A DNA stretch of 64,000 nt, from positions 1-64,000 of the forward strand of contig JAEYKI010000008.1 of the NCBI GenBank assembly GCA_023408315.1. The letters run 5' to 3'. The stretch comes from Bacillota bacterium. Its GTDB lineage: Bacteria > Bacillota > Clostridia > Christensenellales > Christensenellaceae. Positions 25,950-34,460 of this stretch are shown piece by piece. The first letter of the stretch is position 1; the number at the start of each line of letters is the position of its first letter. The position numbers and the translations under genes were made by a program. The notes beneath the pieces are model-generated. The model was not told the origin of the DNA and did not search any database. It worked only from the letters and a program-made list of their open reading frames with translations.

Positions 25950-27764
25950 ATGAAGACACCCGGTAAACTCATAGCCGCGTCCAAGCTGAGCCGTGAAGAA
26001 ATAGACGGAATCTGCAACAAGTTTCAGAAGATGCTGGGGCAGGAGATAGATTTTGAGATCGACATCGATAAATCCATCATCGGCGGCTACAAAGTGATCG
26101 TGGGAGAGAGGCTCTACGACCTTTCCATAGAATCCTACCTGGACCGCATCCGTTCCGCAGCGCAGGATAAAACGGGCCCGCAGTTTGACCAGTATATAGA
26201 AAGCCTGGATTTGGACGGCGAAAGCACGCAGAACCTGCAGGCGCAAAAGGAACTCCTGGACGAGTTTAAAAAACAGGTAGACACATTTAACGAAAAATTT
26301 GATATATCGCACATTGGCATTGTGGAATCCTCCGCGGACGGCGTTGTAAACGTAAAAGGGCTTTCCAATTGCAAATACGGCGAACTTTTAAAATTTGAAA
26401 ACGACGTTTACGGCATTGTTCTCAACCTGGAGCTGGAACGCATTGGAGCGGTTCTCCTGAACGGAACGGTGGCGGTAAGCGAAGGCTCGGTGGTGCACCA
26501 CACCGGCGAGGTTGTGCGCGTGCCTGTTGGCGAAGTGCTGTTTGGCCGCGTAATCAATCCCATTGGAGAGCCGGTGGACGGGCAGGGAAAAATAGAGGCC
26601 AAAAAGTTCAGGCCCATTGAATCCCAGGCGCCGCCCATTATGGACAGGCGCGGCGTATACCAACCCCTGCAAACGGGCATTATGGCGGTGGATTCCATCA
26701 TCCCCATCGGCCGCGGCCAGCGCGAACTGATTATTGGAGACCGCAAAACGGGTAAAACCGCCATTGCGGCAGATACCATCATCAACCAAAAGGGCAAAGG
26801 CGTATATTGCGTATACGTGGCCATTGGGCAGAAGGCTTCATCCGTTGCCGAGATGGTGGAAAAACTCCGCGCAAACGGTGCGATGGAATATACCGTGGTT
26901 GTTACGGCAACCGCAAGCGATACAGCGGCCATGCAGTACCTGGCGCCTTATTCCGGGTGCGCGGTTGCGGAAGACCTGATGTACGAAGGGAAGGACGTGC
27001 TGGTGGTATACGACGATTTATCCAAGCACGCCATTGCATACCGCACCATGTCCCTGCTGCTCCGCAGGCCGCCGGGACGCGAAGCCTACCCGGGCGACGT
27101 GTTCTATCTGCATTCGCGCCTTCTGGAGCGCGCGGCAAAACTCTCCGACAAGCTGGGCGGCGGTTCCATGACCGCGCTGCCCATCATAGAAACCATGGAG
27201 GGCGATATTTCCGCGTATATTCCAACCAACGTAATTTCCATTACAGACGGCCAGTTGTTTCTGGAGTCCGAGCTGTTCAACGCGGGCCAGCGCCCGGCCA
27301 TTAACGTGGGCCTTTCGGTATCCCGCGTGGGCGGCGCAGCGCAGATCAAGGCCATGCGCAAGGTTGCGGGCCAGCTCCGCATTGTGCTGGCGCAATACCG
27401 CGAACTTGCGGTGTTTGCGCAGTTTGCCTCCGATTTGGACAAGGCCACCCGCGAGTCCCTGGACAACGGCCAGCGCCTGATGACAACGCTCATCCAGCCG
27501 CAATATCAGACTTATCCGGTGGAAGAGCAGGTTGTAATTTTGCATATGGCGGTAAACAAGGTGCTGCTGGACGTGCCGCTTAAAGCTGTGCGGGATTTTA
27601 ACGCAAACTATCTGGCGTATGTAAAAGCCATGCACGCGGATATTTTAAAATCCATTGCGGATACCGGCGATATTACAAAGGAACAGATGGATACGCTGCT
27701 GGAAACGGCAAACAATTATAAAAAGCAGTATCTCTCCAAGCTGGAACCGGATGAGAAAGAATAG
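25950..27764 (+). CDS. atpA: F0F1 ATP synthase alpha subunit with N-terminal delta (OSCP) C-terminal-domain fusion
   Basis: A 604-residue protein, about 90 longer than ordinary alpha (about 500-515). From about residue 118 it is a standard alpha: 'IGIVESSADGVVNVKGL', Walker A GDRKTGKT (263-270), and 'SVSRVGGAAQIKAM'. Residues 8-71 instead match the delta/OSCP C-terminal domain: 'LSREEIDGICNKFQKMLG', then 'IDKSIIGGYKVIVGERLYD' and 'SYLDRIRSA', in the order and spacing seen at the end of E. coli delta (KIDKSVMAGVIIRAGD, IDGSVRGRLERLA). Residues 99-113 resemble the alpha N-terminal helix. No separate atpH exists, and the delta N-terminal helical domain is absent from the operon. The ATG at 25950 follows GAAGGAGAT. 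An internal start giving unfused alpha is not obvious. Confidence 0.93.
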   Translation: MKTPGKLIAASKLSREEIDGICNKFQKMLGQEIDFEIDIDKSIIGGYKVIVGERLYDLSIESYLDRIRSAAQDKTGPQFDQYIESLDLDGESTQNLQAQKELLDEFKKQVDTFNEKFDISHIGIVESSADGVVNVKGLSNCKYGELLKFENDVYGIVLNLELERIGAVLLNGTVAVSEGSVVHHTGEVVRVPVGEVLFGRVINPIGEPVDGQGKIEAKKFRPIESQAPPIMDRRGVYQPLQTGIMAVDSIIPIGRGQRELIIGDRKTGKTAIAADTIINQKGKGVYCVYVAIGQKASSVAEMVEKLRANGAMEYTVVVTATASDTAAMQYLAPYSGCAVAEDLMYEGKDVLVVYDDLSKHAIAYRTMSLLLRRPPGREAYPGDVFYLHSRLLERAAKLSDKLGGGSMTALPIIETMEGDISAYIPTNVISITDGQLFLESELFNAGQRPAINVGLSVSRVGGAAQIKAMRKVAGQLRIVLAQYRELAVFAQFASDLDKATRESLDNGQRLMTTLIQPQYQTYPVEEQVVILHMAVNKVLLDVPLKAVRDFNANYLAYVKAMHADILKSIADTGDITKEQMDTLLETANNYKKQYLSKLEPDEKE

Positions 27765-27778
27765 GGGACGGGTGAGCC

Positions 27779-28642
27779 ATGAAAGGCACTTCTGAAATCA
27801 AGCACAGCATTAAAGCCACGCGCGATATCAGCCAGATTACATCTGCCATGAGGCTTATTTCCACGTCCAAAATGCAGAAGGCAATCAAAAAATACCGCGC
27901 AAACTCTATTTACTTCAACAAGGTGCGCCAATCCATGAAGGATATTTTGCGGCATTCGCCTCCAAATACCCAGCACCCGTTTTTGCAAAGGCAGAAAAAG
28001 GGCGCAAAGGCATACGTGGTGCTGGCGGCGGATAAGGGCATGTGCGGCGGGTACAACCACAACATCATTGCCTTTGCGCAAAAGCAAATGGAAGGCGAAG
28101 GCGAAAAGCTTGTAATCACTGTGGGGCAGGAGACACGCGCGTTTTTTGAAAAAAAGAATATCCCCATAGATATTGAATACCTGCATATCGCGCAGGACCC
28201 CAGCCTGTACAACGCGCGCAACCTTGCGGCAGACCTTACGGAAATGTACATGCGGGGGGATATTCAGGAAGTAAATATTGTGTTTACGCGGTTTTACTCC
28301 AGCATGCGCCAGACGCCCGCCATGTTCAAACTGTTGCCGGTTTCCATGGACGATTTTGCGGATGTGGAGGATGAGCCCATAAAAAAACATGAGCTTTATT
28401 ATTATCCTTCCCTCAGCAACGTTCTGGAAGTGCTGATTGGGCAATACATTGTGGGCATTATATACGGCGCTATTGTGCAGGCGTTTGCCAGCGAGCACAG
28501 CCAGCGCATGATGGCCATGGAGAACGCCACCAAGAACGCGAACGAAATGGTGGATAAATATACCGTACAGTTAAACCGCGCGCGCCAGGCAAGCATCACA
28601 AGCGATATCACTGAGATTGTGGGCGCAATGGACGCATTGTAA
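27779..28642 (+). CDS. atpG: F0F1 ATP synthase gamma subunit
   Basis: A 287-residue rotor subunit. The N-terminal helix 'IKHSIKATRDISQITSAMRLISTSKMQKA' and the C-terminal helix 'MMAMENATKNANEMVDKYTVQLNRARQASIT' are the conserved coiled coil inside the alpha-beta ring. The central Rossmann-like domain contains 'DKGMCGGYN'. It begins 14 bases after the alpha fusion and has a GACGGGTGAG-type site. Confidence 0.95.
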   Translation: MKGTSEIKHSIKATRDISQITSAMRLISTSKMQKAIKKYRANSIYFNKVRQSMKDILRHSPPNTQHPFLQRQKKGAKAYVVLAADKGMCGGYNHNIIAFAQKQMEGEGEKLVITVGQETRAFFEKKNIPIDIEYLHIAQDPSLYNARNLAADLTEMYMRGDIQEVNIVFTRFYSSMRQTPAMFKLLPVSMDDFADVEDEPIKKHELYYYPSLSNVLEVLIGQYIVGIIYGAIVQAFASEHSQRMMAMENATKNANEMVDKYTVQLNRARQASITSDITEIVGAMDAL

Positions 28643-28668
28643 CTCGGTGGGGAGCTAAAAGACTGTCG

Positions 28669-28803
28669 GGGAGTACTGTGTGCTCCCGCGGGCTCTATGG
28701 TTAGTGTAGAGGCAGGCTAGTTATTATTATTTTATTATTGTAGATGGGATTCCAAAGGGTTAAGTGACCCTTTGGCGGAGGTTTGGAGGCGAGGAGCCTC
28801 CAA
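28669..28803. repeat. three consecutive hairpins between atpG and atpD
   Basis: The 189-base gap holds three stems: GGGAG/CTCCC (28669-28687), CCAAAGGG/CCCTTTGG (28752-28775) and TTGGAGGC/GCCTCCAA (28783-28803), the last two perfect. None has a T tract, so they are not simple terminators. They resemble short interspersed palindromic repeats of clostridia, or mRNA-processing and stability elements that set gamma:beta stoichiometry. A TTATTATTATTTTATTATTG tract separates the first from the others. Confidence 0.65.
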
Positions 28804-28831
28804 TATAAGAACTCCCACAAAGGAGCTTTCT

Positions 28832-30244
28832 ATGTACGAATACAAAATAGTCAGTATAGGAAAGATAGTCAAAATAGCGGGTTCGGTAATAGACGTGCAG
28901 TTTGACGAGCGGGAGGTGCCCGCAATCAACACCGTGCTGTACGCGGAAGTGCAGGACCGCGGCCGCGTGTGGCTGGAGGTTGCCGCCCAGATTGGCAACT
29001 ATACGGTGCGCAGCATATCCCTGAACGCAACCGAAGGGCTTGCGTGCGGCATGTCTGTTGTTAACACAGGCGCTCCCATCACCATTCCGGTGGGGCCGGG
29101 CATCCGCTCGCGCACCATCAACGTGGTTGGCGAGCCCATAGACAATAAAGGCGATATAGAAACCACAGAATATATGCCCATATACCGCCCGGCTCCGGCG
29201 TTTAACGAACAGAACCCGATTTCCGAGGTGTTTGAGACGGGCCTTAAGTGCATAGACCTGCTGGCTCCGTATCCCAAGGGCGGGAAAATCGGCCTGTTTG
29301 GCGGCGCGGGCGTGGGCAAAACCGTTATGATCCTGGAGCTGATCCACAACATTGCCACCGAGAGCGGCGGCTACTCCGTGTTCACGGGTGTGGGCGAGCG
29401 CTCCCGCGAAGGGTTCGACCTTTTGCAGGAGATGTCAGAATCAGGTGTTATAGAAAAAGCGTCCCTGGCGTTTGGCCAGATGAACGAGCCGCCGGGGTCG
29501 CGTCTCCGCGTGGCGTTTACAGGCCTTACGCTGGCTGAATATTTCCGCGATGTGCAGAACCAGGACGTTCTTTTGTTCATAGACAACATATTCCGTTTTG
29601 TGCAGGCAGGGTCCGAGGTGTCCGCATTAATGGGCCGCATTCCTTCCGCGGTGGGTTACCAGCCCACGCTGGCAAACGAGCTGGGCGCGCTGGAGGAACG
29701 CATCACGTCTACCAAGCACGGTTCCATTACGTCTGTGCAGGCCGTATACGTACCCGCGGACGATTTGACCGACCCGGCGCCCGCAACAACGTTTACGCAT
29801 CTGGACGCCATTAACGTTCTCTCGCGTGATATTGCGCAGCTTGGCATATACCCGGCGCTCTCTCCGCTGGAATCTTCTTCCCGCATTCTGGACCCCGCGG
29901 TTGTGGGCCAGGAGCATTACGATACCGCCCGCCGCGTGCAGCAGGTGCTGCAGCGCTACAAGGAACTGCAGGATATCATCTCCATCCTTGGTATGGAAGA
30001 ACTCTCAAGCGAGGACAAAATTACGGTGTTCCGCGCCCGCAAGGTGCAAAGGTTCCTCTCCCAGCCCATGTTTGTGGCGGAAGGGTATACCGGCGTAAAG
30101 GGCGAGTATGTGCACCGCGAGGATACGGTTCGCAGCTTCAAGGCTATTCTGGACGGCGAGGTGGACGACCTGCCGGAGGAAGCGTTCCTGATGGTGGGCA
30201 CAATAGAACAGGCCATTGCAAAAGCCAAAGCGATTGCGGGCTGA
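28832..30244 (+). CDS. atpD: F0F1 ATP synthase beta subunit
   Basis: A 470-residue catalytic subunit with Walker A GGAGVGKT, 'GERSREG' carrying the catalytic Glu region, 'ALMGRIPSAVGYQPTLA', and the DELSEED-region equivalent reading 'GMEELSSEDK' (first residues altered to GMEELSSED). Length is normal. The ATG at 28832 follows AAAGGAG; an in-frame upstream ATG at 28772 would add 20 residues encoded by the hairpin region and is rejected. Confidence 0.96.
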   Translation: MYEYKIVSIGKIVKIAGSVIDVQFDEREVPAINTVLYAEVQDRGRVWLEVAAQIGNYTVRSISLNATEGLACGMSVVNTGAPITIPVGPGIRSRTINVVGEPIDNKGDIETTEYMPIYRPAPAFNEQNPISEVFETGLKCIDLLAPYPKGGKIGLFGGAGVGKTVMILELIHNIATESGGYSVFTGVGERSREGFDLLQEMSESGVIEKASLAFGQMNEPPGSRLRVAFTGLTLAEYFRDVQNQDVLLFIDNIFRFVQAGSEVSALMGRIPSAVGYQPTLANELGALEERITSTKHGSITSVQAVYVPADDLTDPAPATTFTHLDAINVLSRDIAQLGIYPALSPLESSSRILDPAVVGQEHYDTARRVQQVLQRYKELQDIISILGMEELSSEDKITVFRARKVQRFLSQPMFVAEGYTGVKGEYVHREDTVRSFKAILDGEVDDLPEEAFLMVGTIEQAIAKAKAIAG

Positions 30245-30257
30245 GGAGTGAAGATAA

Positions 30258-30671
30258 ATGTCTGCTGAATATCTGCTGGAAATCATAACGCCCGAGCGGT
30301 CTTTCTTCTGCGAAATGGTGGAGCAGGCCGTGCTGCCAACCCCTGAAGGGCTTATGGGCATTATGAAGGGGCACGAAAAAATGGTTATTGCCATTAAGCC
30401 AGGCGAGCTCAAAATCAATAAGGGCGGCAAATGGCTGTATTGTTCCGTCTCCCAGGGGTTTGTGGAGATCAGGCCGGACGAAACGCTGCTTTTCACGTCC
30501 TCCGCCGAATGGCCGGAGGAGATAGACGTGCGCCGTGCGGAAGATGCAAAGTGCCGTGCGGAAGAACGCCTGCGCCAGAAACTGAGCACCCGCGAATACA
30601 AAATGAATAAACTCGCGGTTGCCCGCGCCATGACAAGGCTTCAGCTCAGTAAAAAGAATATCAAGCTGTAA
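30258..30671 (+). CDS. atpC: F0F1 ATP synthase epsilon subunit
   Basis: A 137-residue subunit: an N-terminal beta sandwich ('LEIITPERSFFCEMVEQAVLPTPEG', 'SQGFVEIRPDETLLF') and a C-terminal helical pair ('EDAKCRAEERL', 'AVARAMTRLQL'). It couples gamma to the c-ring and can inhibit hydrolysis. Last gene of the operon, followed at once by a strong terminator. Confidence 0.93.
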   Translation: MSAEYLLEIITPERSFFCEMVEQAVLPTPEGLMGIMKGHEKMVIAIKPGELKINKGGKWLYCSVSQGFVEIRPDETLLFTSSAEWPEEIDVRRAEDAKCRAEERLRQKLSTREYKMNKLAVARAMTRLQLSKKNIKL

Positions 30672-30680
30672 AGTAACTAA

Positions 30681-30706
30681 AAATCCGGCTGCATGCCGGA
30701 TTTTTT
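30681..30706 (+). terminator. rho-independent terminator of the ATP synthase operon
   Basis: A perfect AAATCCGGC/GCCGGATTT stem followed by TTTT, ten bases after atpC. Confidence 0.93.
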
Positions 30707-30738
30707 ATGCAACTTATACTTCCATTTTGTTTTGGTGC

Positions 30739-31257
30739 TTATCTTAAAAATAAAAACGCCTCAAATTCCCGGCGCACCAGTTCCAGCCTTGCGGCCACCG
30801 GCGGGGCAATCTTTCCGGCGGCTATCAGCGCGTCCAGTTCCGCCAGGCAAACCCACCGCGCGTCCACCGTTTCGCCTTCCTGCAACACAATGCCAAAGGG
30901 CGCTATGTCTTTGCGCACAATATACGTATCCGCAAACTGGTTTTTTTCCTGGCGCACCCCAAGCAGGGCAAGCTCTTCCTCGCCTGCGCGTATGCCCGTT
31001 TCTTCAAACAGCTCGCGCACAGCGGCCTGGCGGCTGGTTTCTCCCGCCTGGGCAGAGCCTGCCGTGTTCTCCCACAAATCGGGGTATTCGTCCTTCTGCG
31101 GGTGCCGCAGGGTAACCAAAATTTCGTGCCTGCTGTTTACCGTCCATACGCAAACCACTGTGTGGAAAGTGCCCGGCTCCATGCGCTGCCCGCGCACATG
31201 TGTGCGGCCAAGCGGCTGCCTGCCGCTGTCAATCAGGTCCCAAAGTTCCATTTGCAT
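30739..31257 (-). CDS. NUDIX hydrolase
   Basis: A 172-residue protein with a complete Nudix box, 'GSAQAGETSRQAAVRELFEETGI'-type spacing G-x5-E-x7-RELxEExGI. The flanks, 'LWDLIDSGRQPLGRTHVRG' at the start and 'WVCLAEL' after the box, match the YfcD/IPP-isomerase-like hydrolases. The substrate is unknown. TTGGAG precedes the start, and an in-frame ATG two codons later is an equally good start. It is convergent with the ATP synthase operon. Confidence 0.9.
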   Translation of the reverse strand: MQMELWDLIDSGRQPLGRTHVRGQRMEPGTFHTVVCVWTVNSRHEILVTLRHPQKDEYPDLWENTAGSAQAGETSRQAAVRELFEETGIRAGEEELALLGVRQEKNQFADTYIVRKDIAPFGIVLQEGETVDARWVCLAELDALIAAGKIAPPVAARLELVRREFEAFLFLR

Positions 31258-31291
31258 TTTGCTCCAATGTTATAAAACAATATTTCAAGTG

Positions 31292-31726
31292 TTATTCTAT
31301 TACCAGCATGTCATTTTCATCAAACTTCCAAAAATCCGCATATGCCACTTCCCAATAATAGCCGTCCAAATCCCTGAAATAGCCGCTGTATCCGCCCCAA
31401 AACGCAGTTTGTGGCTGTTTTGCTATTGTACCGCCAATTGTTACTATCTTGAGAAATATTTCATCCACTTCGTTTTTGGATTTTGCGTTATAGGCAAGAG
31501 TGATTCCACCAAAGCTGTTAGTGGTTTTGGGCGGGTCGGATTCGCTGATGTCTTTTGCCAGTTCGTCAAGGGGATATAGCTCCAGCCTTGTTCCGCCATT
31601 ATTGAAAAACACCACATTGGGGTTTTCTTCATTATTGGGGGTTGAAAAACCAAGCGCATCCCGGTAAAATGCACGGGCTTTTTTAATATCGCGTACGCCA
31701 AGGCAAATCAGATTAATCCTGTTCAT
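31292..31726 (-). CDS. VOC (glyoxalase/bleomycin resistance) family protein
   Basis: A 144-residue protein of two beta-alpha-beta-beta-beta modules: 'INLICLGVRDIKKARAFYRDALGF' and a second half ending 'GYFRDLDGYYWEVAY', the usual glyoxalase-like signatures. The metal-site Glu is likely the one in YYWEVAY. It follows a GGAGGTTTC-type site on the minus strand. It probably shares a transcript with the NUDIX gene, which starts 34 bases downstream of its stop. Function beyond the family is unknown. Confidence 0.87.
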   Translation of the reverse strand: MNRINLICLGVRDIKKARAFYRDALGFSTPNNEENPNVVFFNNGGTRLELYPLDELAKDISESDPPKTTNSFGGITLAYNAKSKNEVDEIFLKIVTIGGTIAKQPQTAFWGGYSGYFRDLDGYYWEVAYADFWKFDENDMLVIE

Positions 31727-31930
31727 ATTGAAACCTCCCGCTTTGTATGATAATTTATAGTATCATATCTCGCCATGGAGGGAAAGAAAAATGCAGAACA
31801 CAAGGCGCCTTAAATCTCACCATAGCGTAACAGAAGAATAAATGATATGATTTATATATAAAAATTGATGATTTTCTTTTCAGTTCTTTTTCTTTTTTCT
31901 AAAGAAAAGGAATTAAATAGCGAGGTATTG

Positions 31931-32485
31931 ATGAGCAAAATAATATTTGTAACGGGCGGGGCGCGCAGCGGCAAAAGCGCGTTTGCGCAAGAAATTGCGG
32001 AAAAGTATACGGATGTTGCGTACATCGCCACGGCGGAAGCGGGGGACCCGGAGATGCAGGAGCGCATCGCCCTGCACCGCCAGAGCCGCCCGCAGGAGTG
32101 GGCGACCATAGAGGCTCCGGCAAACCTGCCCGGTGCGTATAAACAACATGCGTATGCGTTTTTTTTGCTGGACTGCATGACGGTGTATATCTCCAATAGG
32201 ATCTGCGCCGCGGTGCCGGATATGGACGCGGAGATCATAAACATGGCGGTGCAGAACCAGGTGGAGGAGCAGGTGATGGCTGAGTTTGCGGATGTTATAA
32301 AGACCATCCGCGAGCGGGATCTAACCGCCCTGTTTGTAACCAACGAGGTGGGCCTGGGCCTGGTGCCCGCATACCCCATGGGCCGCATGTTCCGGGATGT
32401 TGTGGGCCGCGCGAACAAATTCATGGCCGCCGCGGCGGACGAGGCGTGGCTGGTTGTTTCCGGGATACCTATGAAATTAAAATAG
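31931..32485 (+). CDS. cobU: adenosylcobinamide kinase / adenosylcobinamide-phosphate guanylyltransferase
   Basis: A 184-residue bifunctional enzyme that phosphorylates adenosylcobinamide and transfers GMP to it, in late cobalamin assembly and salvage. The P-loop 'VTGGARSGKSAFAQ' starts right after the N-terminus, with 'YIATAEAGDPEM', 'RIALHRQSRPQEW' and 'FVTNEVGLGLVP' following as expected. The ATG at 31931 follows GAGGT; an upstream in-frame start at 31865 would add residues encoded by a T-rich repeat. It is the first of three cob genes. No cobalamin riboswitch box is visible upstream. Confidence 0.95.
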   Translation: MSKIIFVTGGARSGKSAFAQEIAEKYTDVAYIATAEAGDPEMQERIALHRQSRPQEWATIEAPANLPGAYKQHAYAFFLLDCMTVYISNRICAAVPDMDAEIINMAVQNQVEEQVMAEFADVIKTIRERDLTALFVTNEVGLGLVPAYPMGRMFRDVVGRANKFMAAAADEAWLVVSGIPMKLK

Positions 32486-32678
32486 AATTGATGTGCCTTT
32501 TTTTAAACTGAAAAGAAAAGGCGCTCCAAAGAAAAACCTTAACGATTCATTATTTTTAAAAATAAACCTTTTATAATAGAAGAAAGAATATTTAGGGAGG
32601 TTGCGGCATGTCGATTGAAGAACCAAATCAAAATGCAGAAAAAGTGGGGGCCGGTCAGAAACTTACGGGGAAAGCGTA

Positions 32679-32951
32679 TTGATTATTCTGATCGCCGTTC
32701 TTATTCCAAACCTGATTATCCAATTGATCCAAAACGGTTTTGGCCCGCTTATGTTCGGCGCGTTTGTAGGGGCTTCGCTCATAACGTTTTTATTCTTCCT
32801 GTTGTTTAATTTCCTTTTAAAAAAAGCGTTTAATAAGCTCTTTAGAGGCAAAATGCCAATCAATGCGCGCATTATTGTAAGCCTTGTTGCAGCATACGTG
32901 GCGTATTATTTCATTATGTATCTCTCGGCGCTGCTTACATTCCATTCATAA
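32679..32951 (+). CDS. small membrane protein, apparently frame-split
   Basis: A 90-residue frame with three hydrophobic helices ('MIILIAVLIPNLIIQLI', 'LITFLFFLLFNFLL', 'YVAYYFIMYL'), opening with a TTG that overlaps a TGA. That TGA ends a 24-codon frame starting at the ATG of 32608, which has the strong GGGAGG site and encodes a polar tail (MSIEEPNQNAEKVGAGQKL). Together they read like one protein with a cytoplasmic tail, one base short between the two parts. It is either a real frameshift (decay or sequencing error in A5/G5 runs) or a translationally coupled pair. It sits between cobU and cobS and has no recognised function. Confidence 0.6.
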   Translation: MIILIAVLIPNLIIQLIQNGFGPLMFGAFVGASLITFLFFLLFNFLLKKAFNKLFRGKMPINARIIVSLVAAYVAYYFIMYLSALLTFHS

Positions 32952-33020
32952 AGCCGGTTCGCAGACGGATTCTATGCGAACCATTATAAAATATAAAACA
33001 TGTAAAAGTTTTTCTTTCCG

Positions 33021-33052
33021 GTTCCCTTTCTTTTCTCAAAAAGAAGGGGAAC
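33021..33052. repeat. palindrome of the CTTTCTTTT...AAAAGAA family
   Basis: The arms GTTCCC-TTTCTTTT and AAAAAGAA-GGGGAAC, separated by ctc, form an imperfect 14-base stem just before cobS. Similar TTTCTTTT/AAAAGAAA palindromes precede cobU (31875-31915), the folate cyclo-ligase gene (41151-41183) and plsX (57472-57508), and lie after the rhomboid-like gene (48262-48295). Confidence 0.55.
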
Positions 33053-33079
33053 AAAAAGAGGAATACCAGAGAGGTAAAG

Positions 33080-33832
33080 ATGCACTTTTTCAGGTTATTG
33101 GGATTTACAGTACAGTTCATGACGCGGATACCCATCCATAAAGAGTTCAAGGTGGGGGAGCGCGACTTTGGCGCCATGACCATGTTCTTCCCCGCCAGCG
33201 CGGCAATTGTGGGGGCCATTATGGCGGCGGTGTACTGGCTGCTCAGCCTGGCGGGCCTGCAGTGGGCCGGAGCGGTTGGCAGCGTGGTCGCTGCGTGCGT
33301 GGCAACGGGCGGCCTGCACGTGGACGGCTTTGCGGACATGGCGGACGCGTTTGGCGCGGGCAAAGGTAAAAAGAAAACGCTGGAAATACTGAAGGATTCG
33401 CACATGGGCACATACGGCGTGCTGGCCATTGTGTTTATTGTGCTCATTAAAGTGATACTCATCAGAAGCATCCCGTACTCCGCGGCGGTGCTGATCGTTG
33501 CCGCAACCCCGGTCGCGGGCAAAATACCCATGGCAATCGCCGCGGCTGCGGGCAAATACCCCAGGGAGGAAGGCACGGGCAAACACACCATCAACCACGT
33601 AAAACCCCGCCACAGCATTGTTTGTATTGTTATCTGCGGCGCGCTGCTGCTTTTGTGCGCGGGCTGGCCGTCTTTAATTGTGCTGCCGGTGCTGGTTACC
33701 GCCGGTTTTGTATTAACGGCGGTCTCCAATAAAAAGATAGAAGGGGTAACGGGAGACATCCTGGGCGCGGCAAACGAGCTGGGCGAAATGCTCTGGCTGC
33801 TGTTTGCGGCGCTGTGGTGTGCGCTTGTATGA
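33080..33832 (+). CDS. cobS: adenosylcobinamide-GDP ribazoletransferase (cobalamin synthase)
   Basis: A 250-residue integral membrane enzyme that joins adenosylcobinamide-GDP to alpha-ribazole. The family signature 'TGGLHVDGFADMADAFGAG' is present, followed by 'LKDSHMGTYGV', and five to six further membrane helices. AGAGAGGT precedes the ATG. Its stop overlaps the cobC start (ATGA), giving translational coupling. Confidence 0.95.
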   Translation: MHFFRLLGFTVQFMTRIPIHKEFKVGERDFGAMTMFFPASAAIVGAIMAAVYWLLSLAGLQWAGAVGSVVAACVATGGLHVDGFADMADAFGAGKGKKKTLEILKDSHMGTYGVLAIVFIVLIKVILIRSIPYSAAVLIVAATPVAGKIPMAIAAAAGKYPREEGTGKHTINHVKPRHSIVCIVICGALLLLCAGWPSLIVLPVLVTAGFVLTAVSNKKIEGVTGDILGAANELGEMLWLLFAALWCALV

Positions 33833-34398
33833 CTTGTTTTTGCTTTGTGCGCCACGGTGAAACGGAGGCCAACCGCAGCGGCAGGATATCGGGCCGCACA
33901 GACCTGGGCCTGAACCAAAACGGCGTTTGCCAGGCGCGGCAAACGGCGGAAAAGCTGAAGGGAGCAACGTTCGACGCGGTGTATTGCGGCAACTTAAAGC
34001 GCGTTCGGGAAACGTTTGAGATCATACGCCCGTCCATACGGTTTGCGGAGGAACACCTGTATTATAATGAAAACATCCGCGAGGTGGACTTTGGCGAATG
34101 GGAAAACATGACGGCGGGAGAAATTGAATCGCGCTATCCCCAGGAATGGGCGGCGTACATGGCAAACTGGACGGACTACGCGTTTCCCGGCGGAGAAGTG
34201 AACCGCGCGTATTTTGAGCGGTGCAGCCTGTTTATATGGAACATTGCAAAAAAGCATGCGGGCGGCAGAGTTGCGGTGTTTGGGCATAAGGGTTTTATAC
34301 TGGCCTGCGTGTGCGCCCTCAGGGGCTTGCCGGTGGAGCGCATGTTTGAAACGGACATTGCAAACGGCTCGTTTTTTTTGATGAATCTGGACGAATAA
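33829..34398 (+). CDS. cobC: alpha-ribazole phosphatase / histidine phosphatase family protein
   Basis: A 189-residue phosphoglycerate-mutase-like phosphatase. The phospho-accepting His lies in 'CFVRHGETEANRSGR' near the N-terminus, the second catalytic His in 'VAVFGHKGF', and 'VDFGEWENMTAGEIE' is the usual middle motif. Overlap with cobS makes the CobC role (dephosphorylation of alpha-ribazole phosphate or adenosylcobalamin phosphate) the best call. An in-frame GTG at 33814 lies inside cobS and is rejected. Confidence 0.9.
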   Translation: MTCFCFVRHGETEANRSGRISGRTDLGLNQNGVCQARQTAEKLKGATFDAVYCGNLKRVRETFEIIRPSIRFAEEHLYYNENIREVDFGEWENMTAGEIESRYPQEWAAYMANWTDYAFPGGEVNRAYFERCSLFIWNIAKKHAGGRVAVFGHKGFILACVCALRGLPVERMFETDIANGSFFLMNLDE

Positions 34399-34460
34399 CT
34401 TTCTTTTTAATCCTGATTGAGTTATAATTTTGTTTAAAGTTGTTTTGGAGGAAAGATACA

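Noticed and set aside
25968..26270. Separate delta gene with a stop before alpha
   Set aside because: The frame is continuous from 25950 to 27764 with no stop and no good internal ribosome binding site plus ATG. A weak CTG after AAAGGA near 26250 is the only internal candidate.
31727..31930. Cobalamin riboswitch upstream of cobU
   Set aside because: No B12-box-like conserved sequence is visible; the region is AT-rich with a T-run palindrome only.
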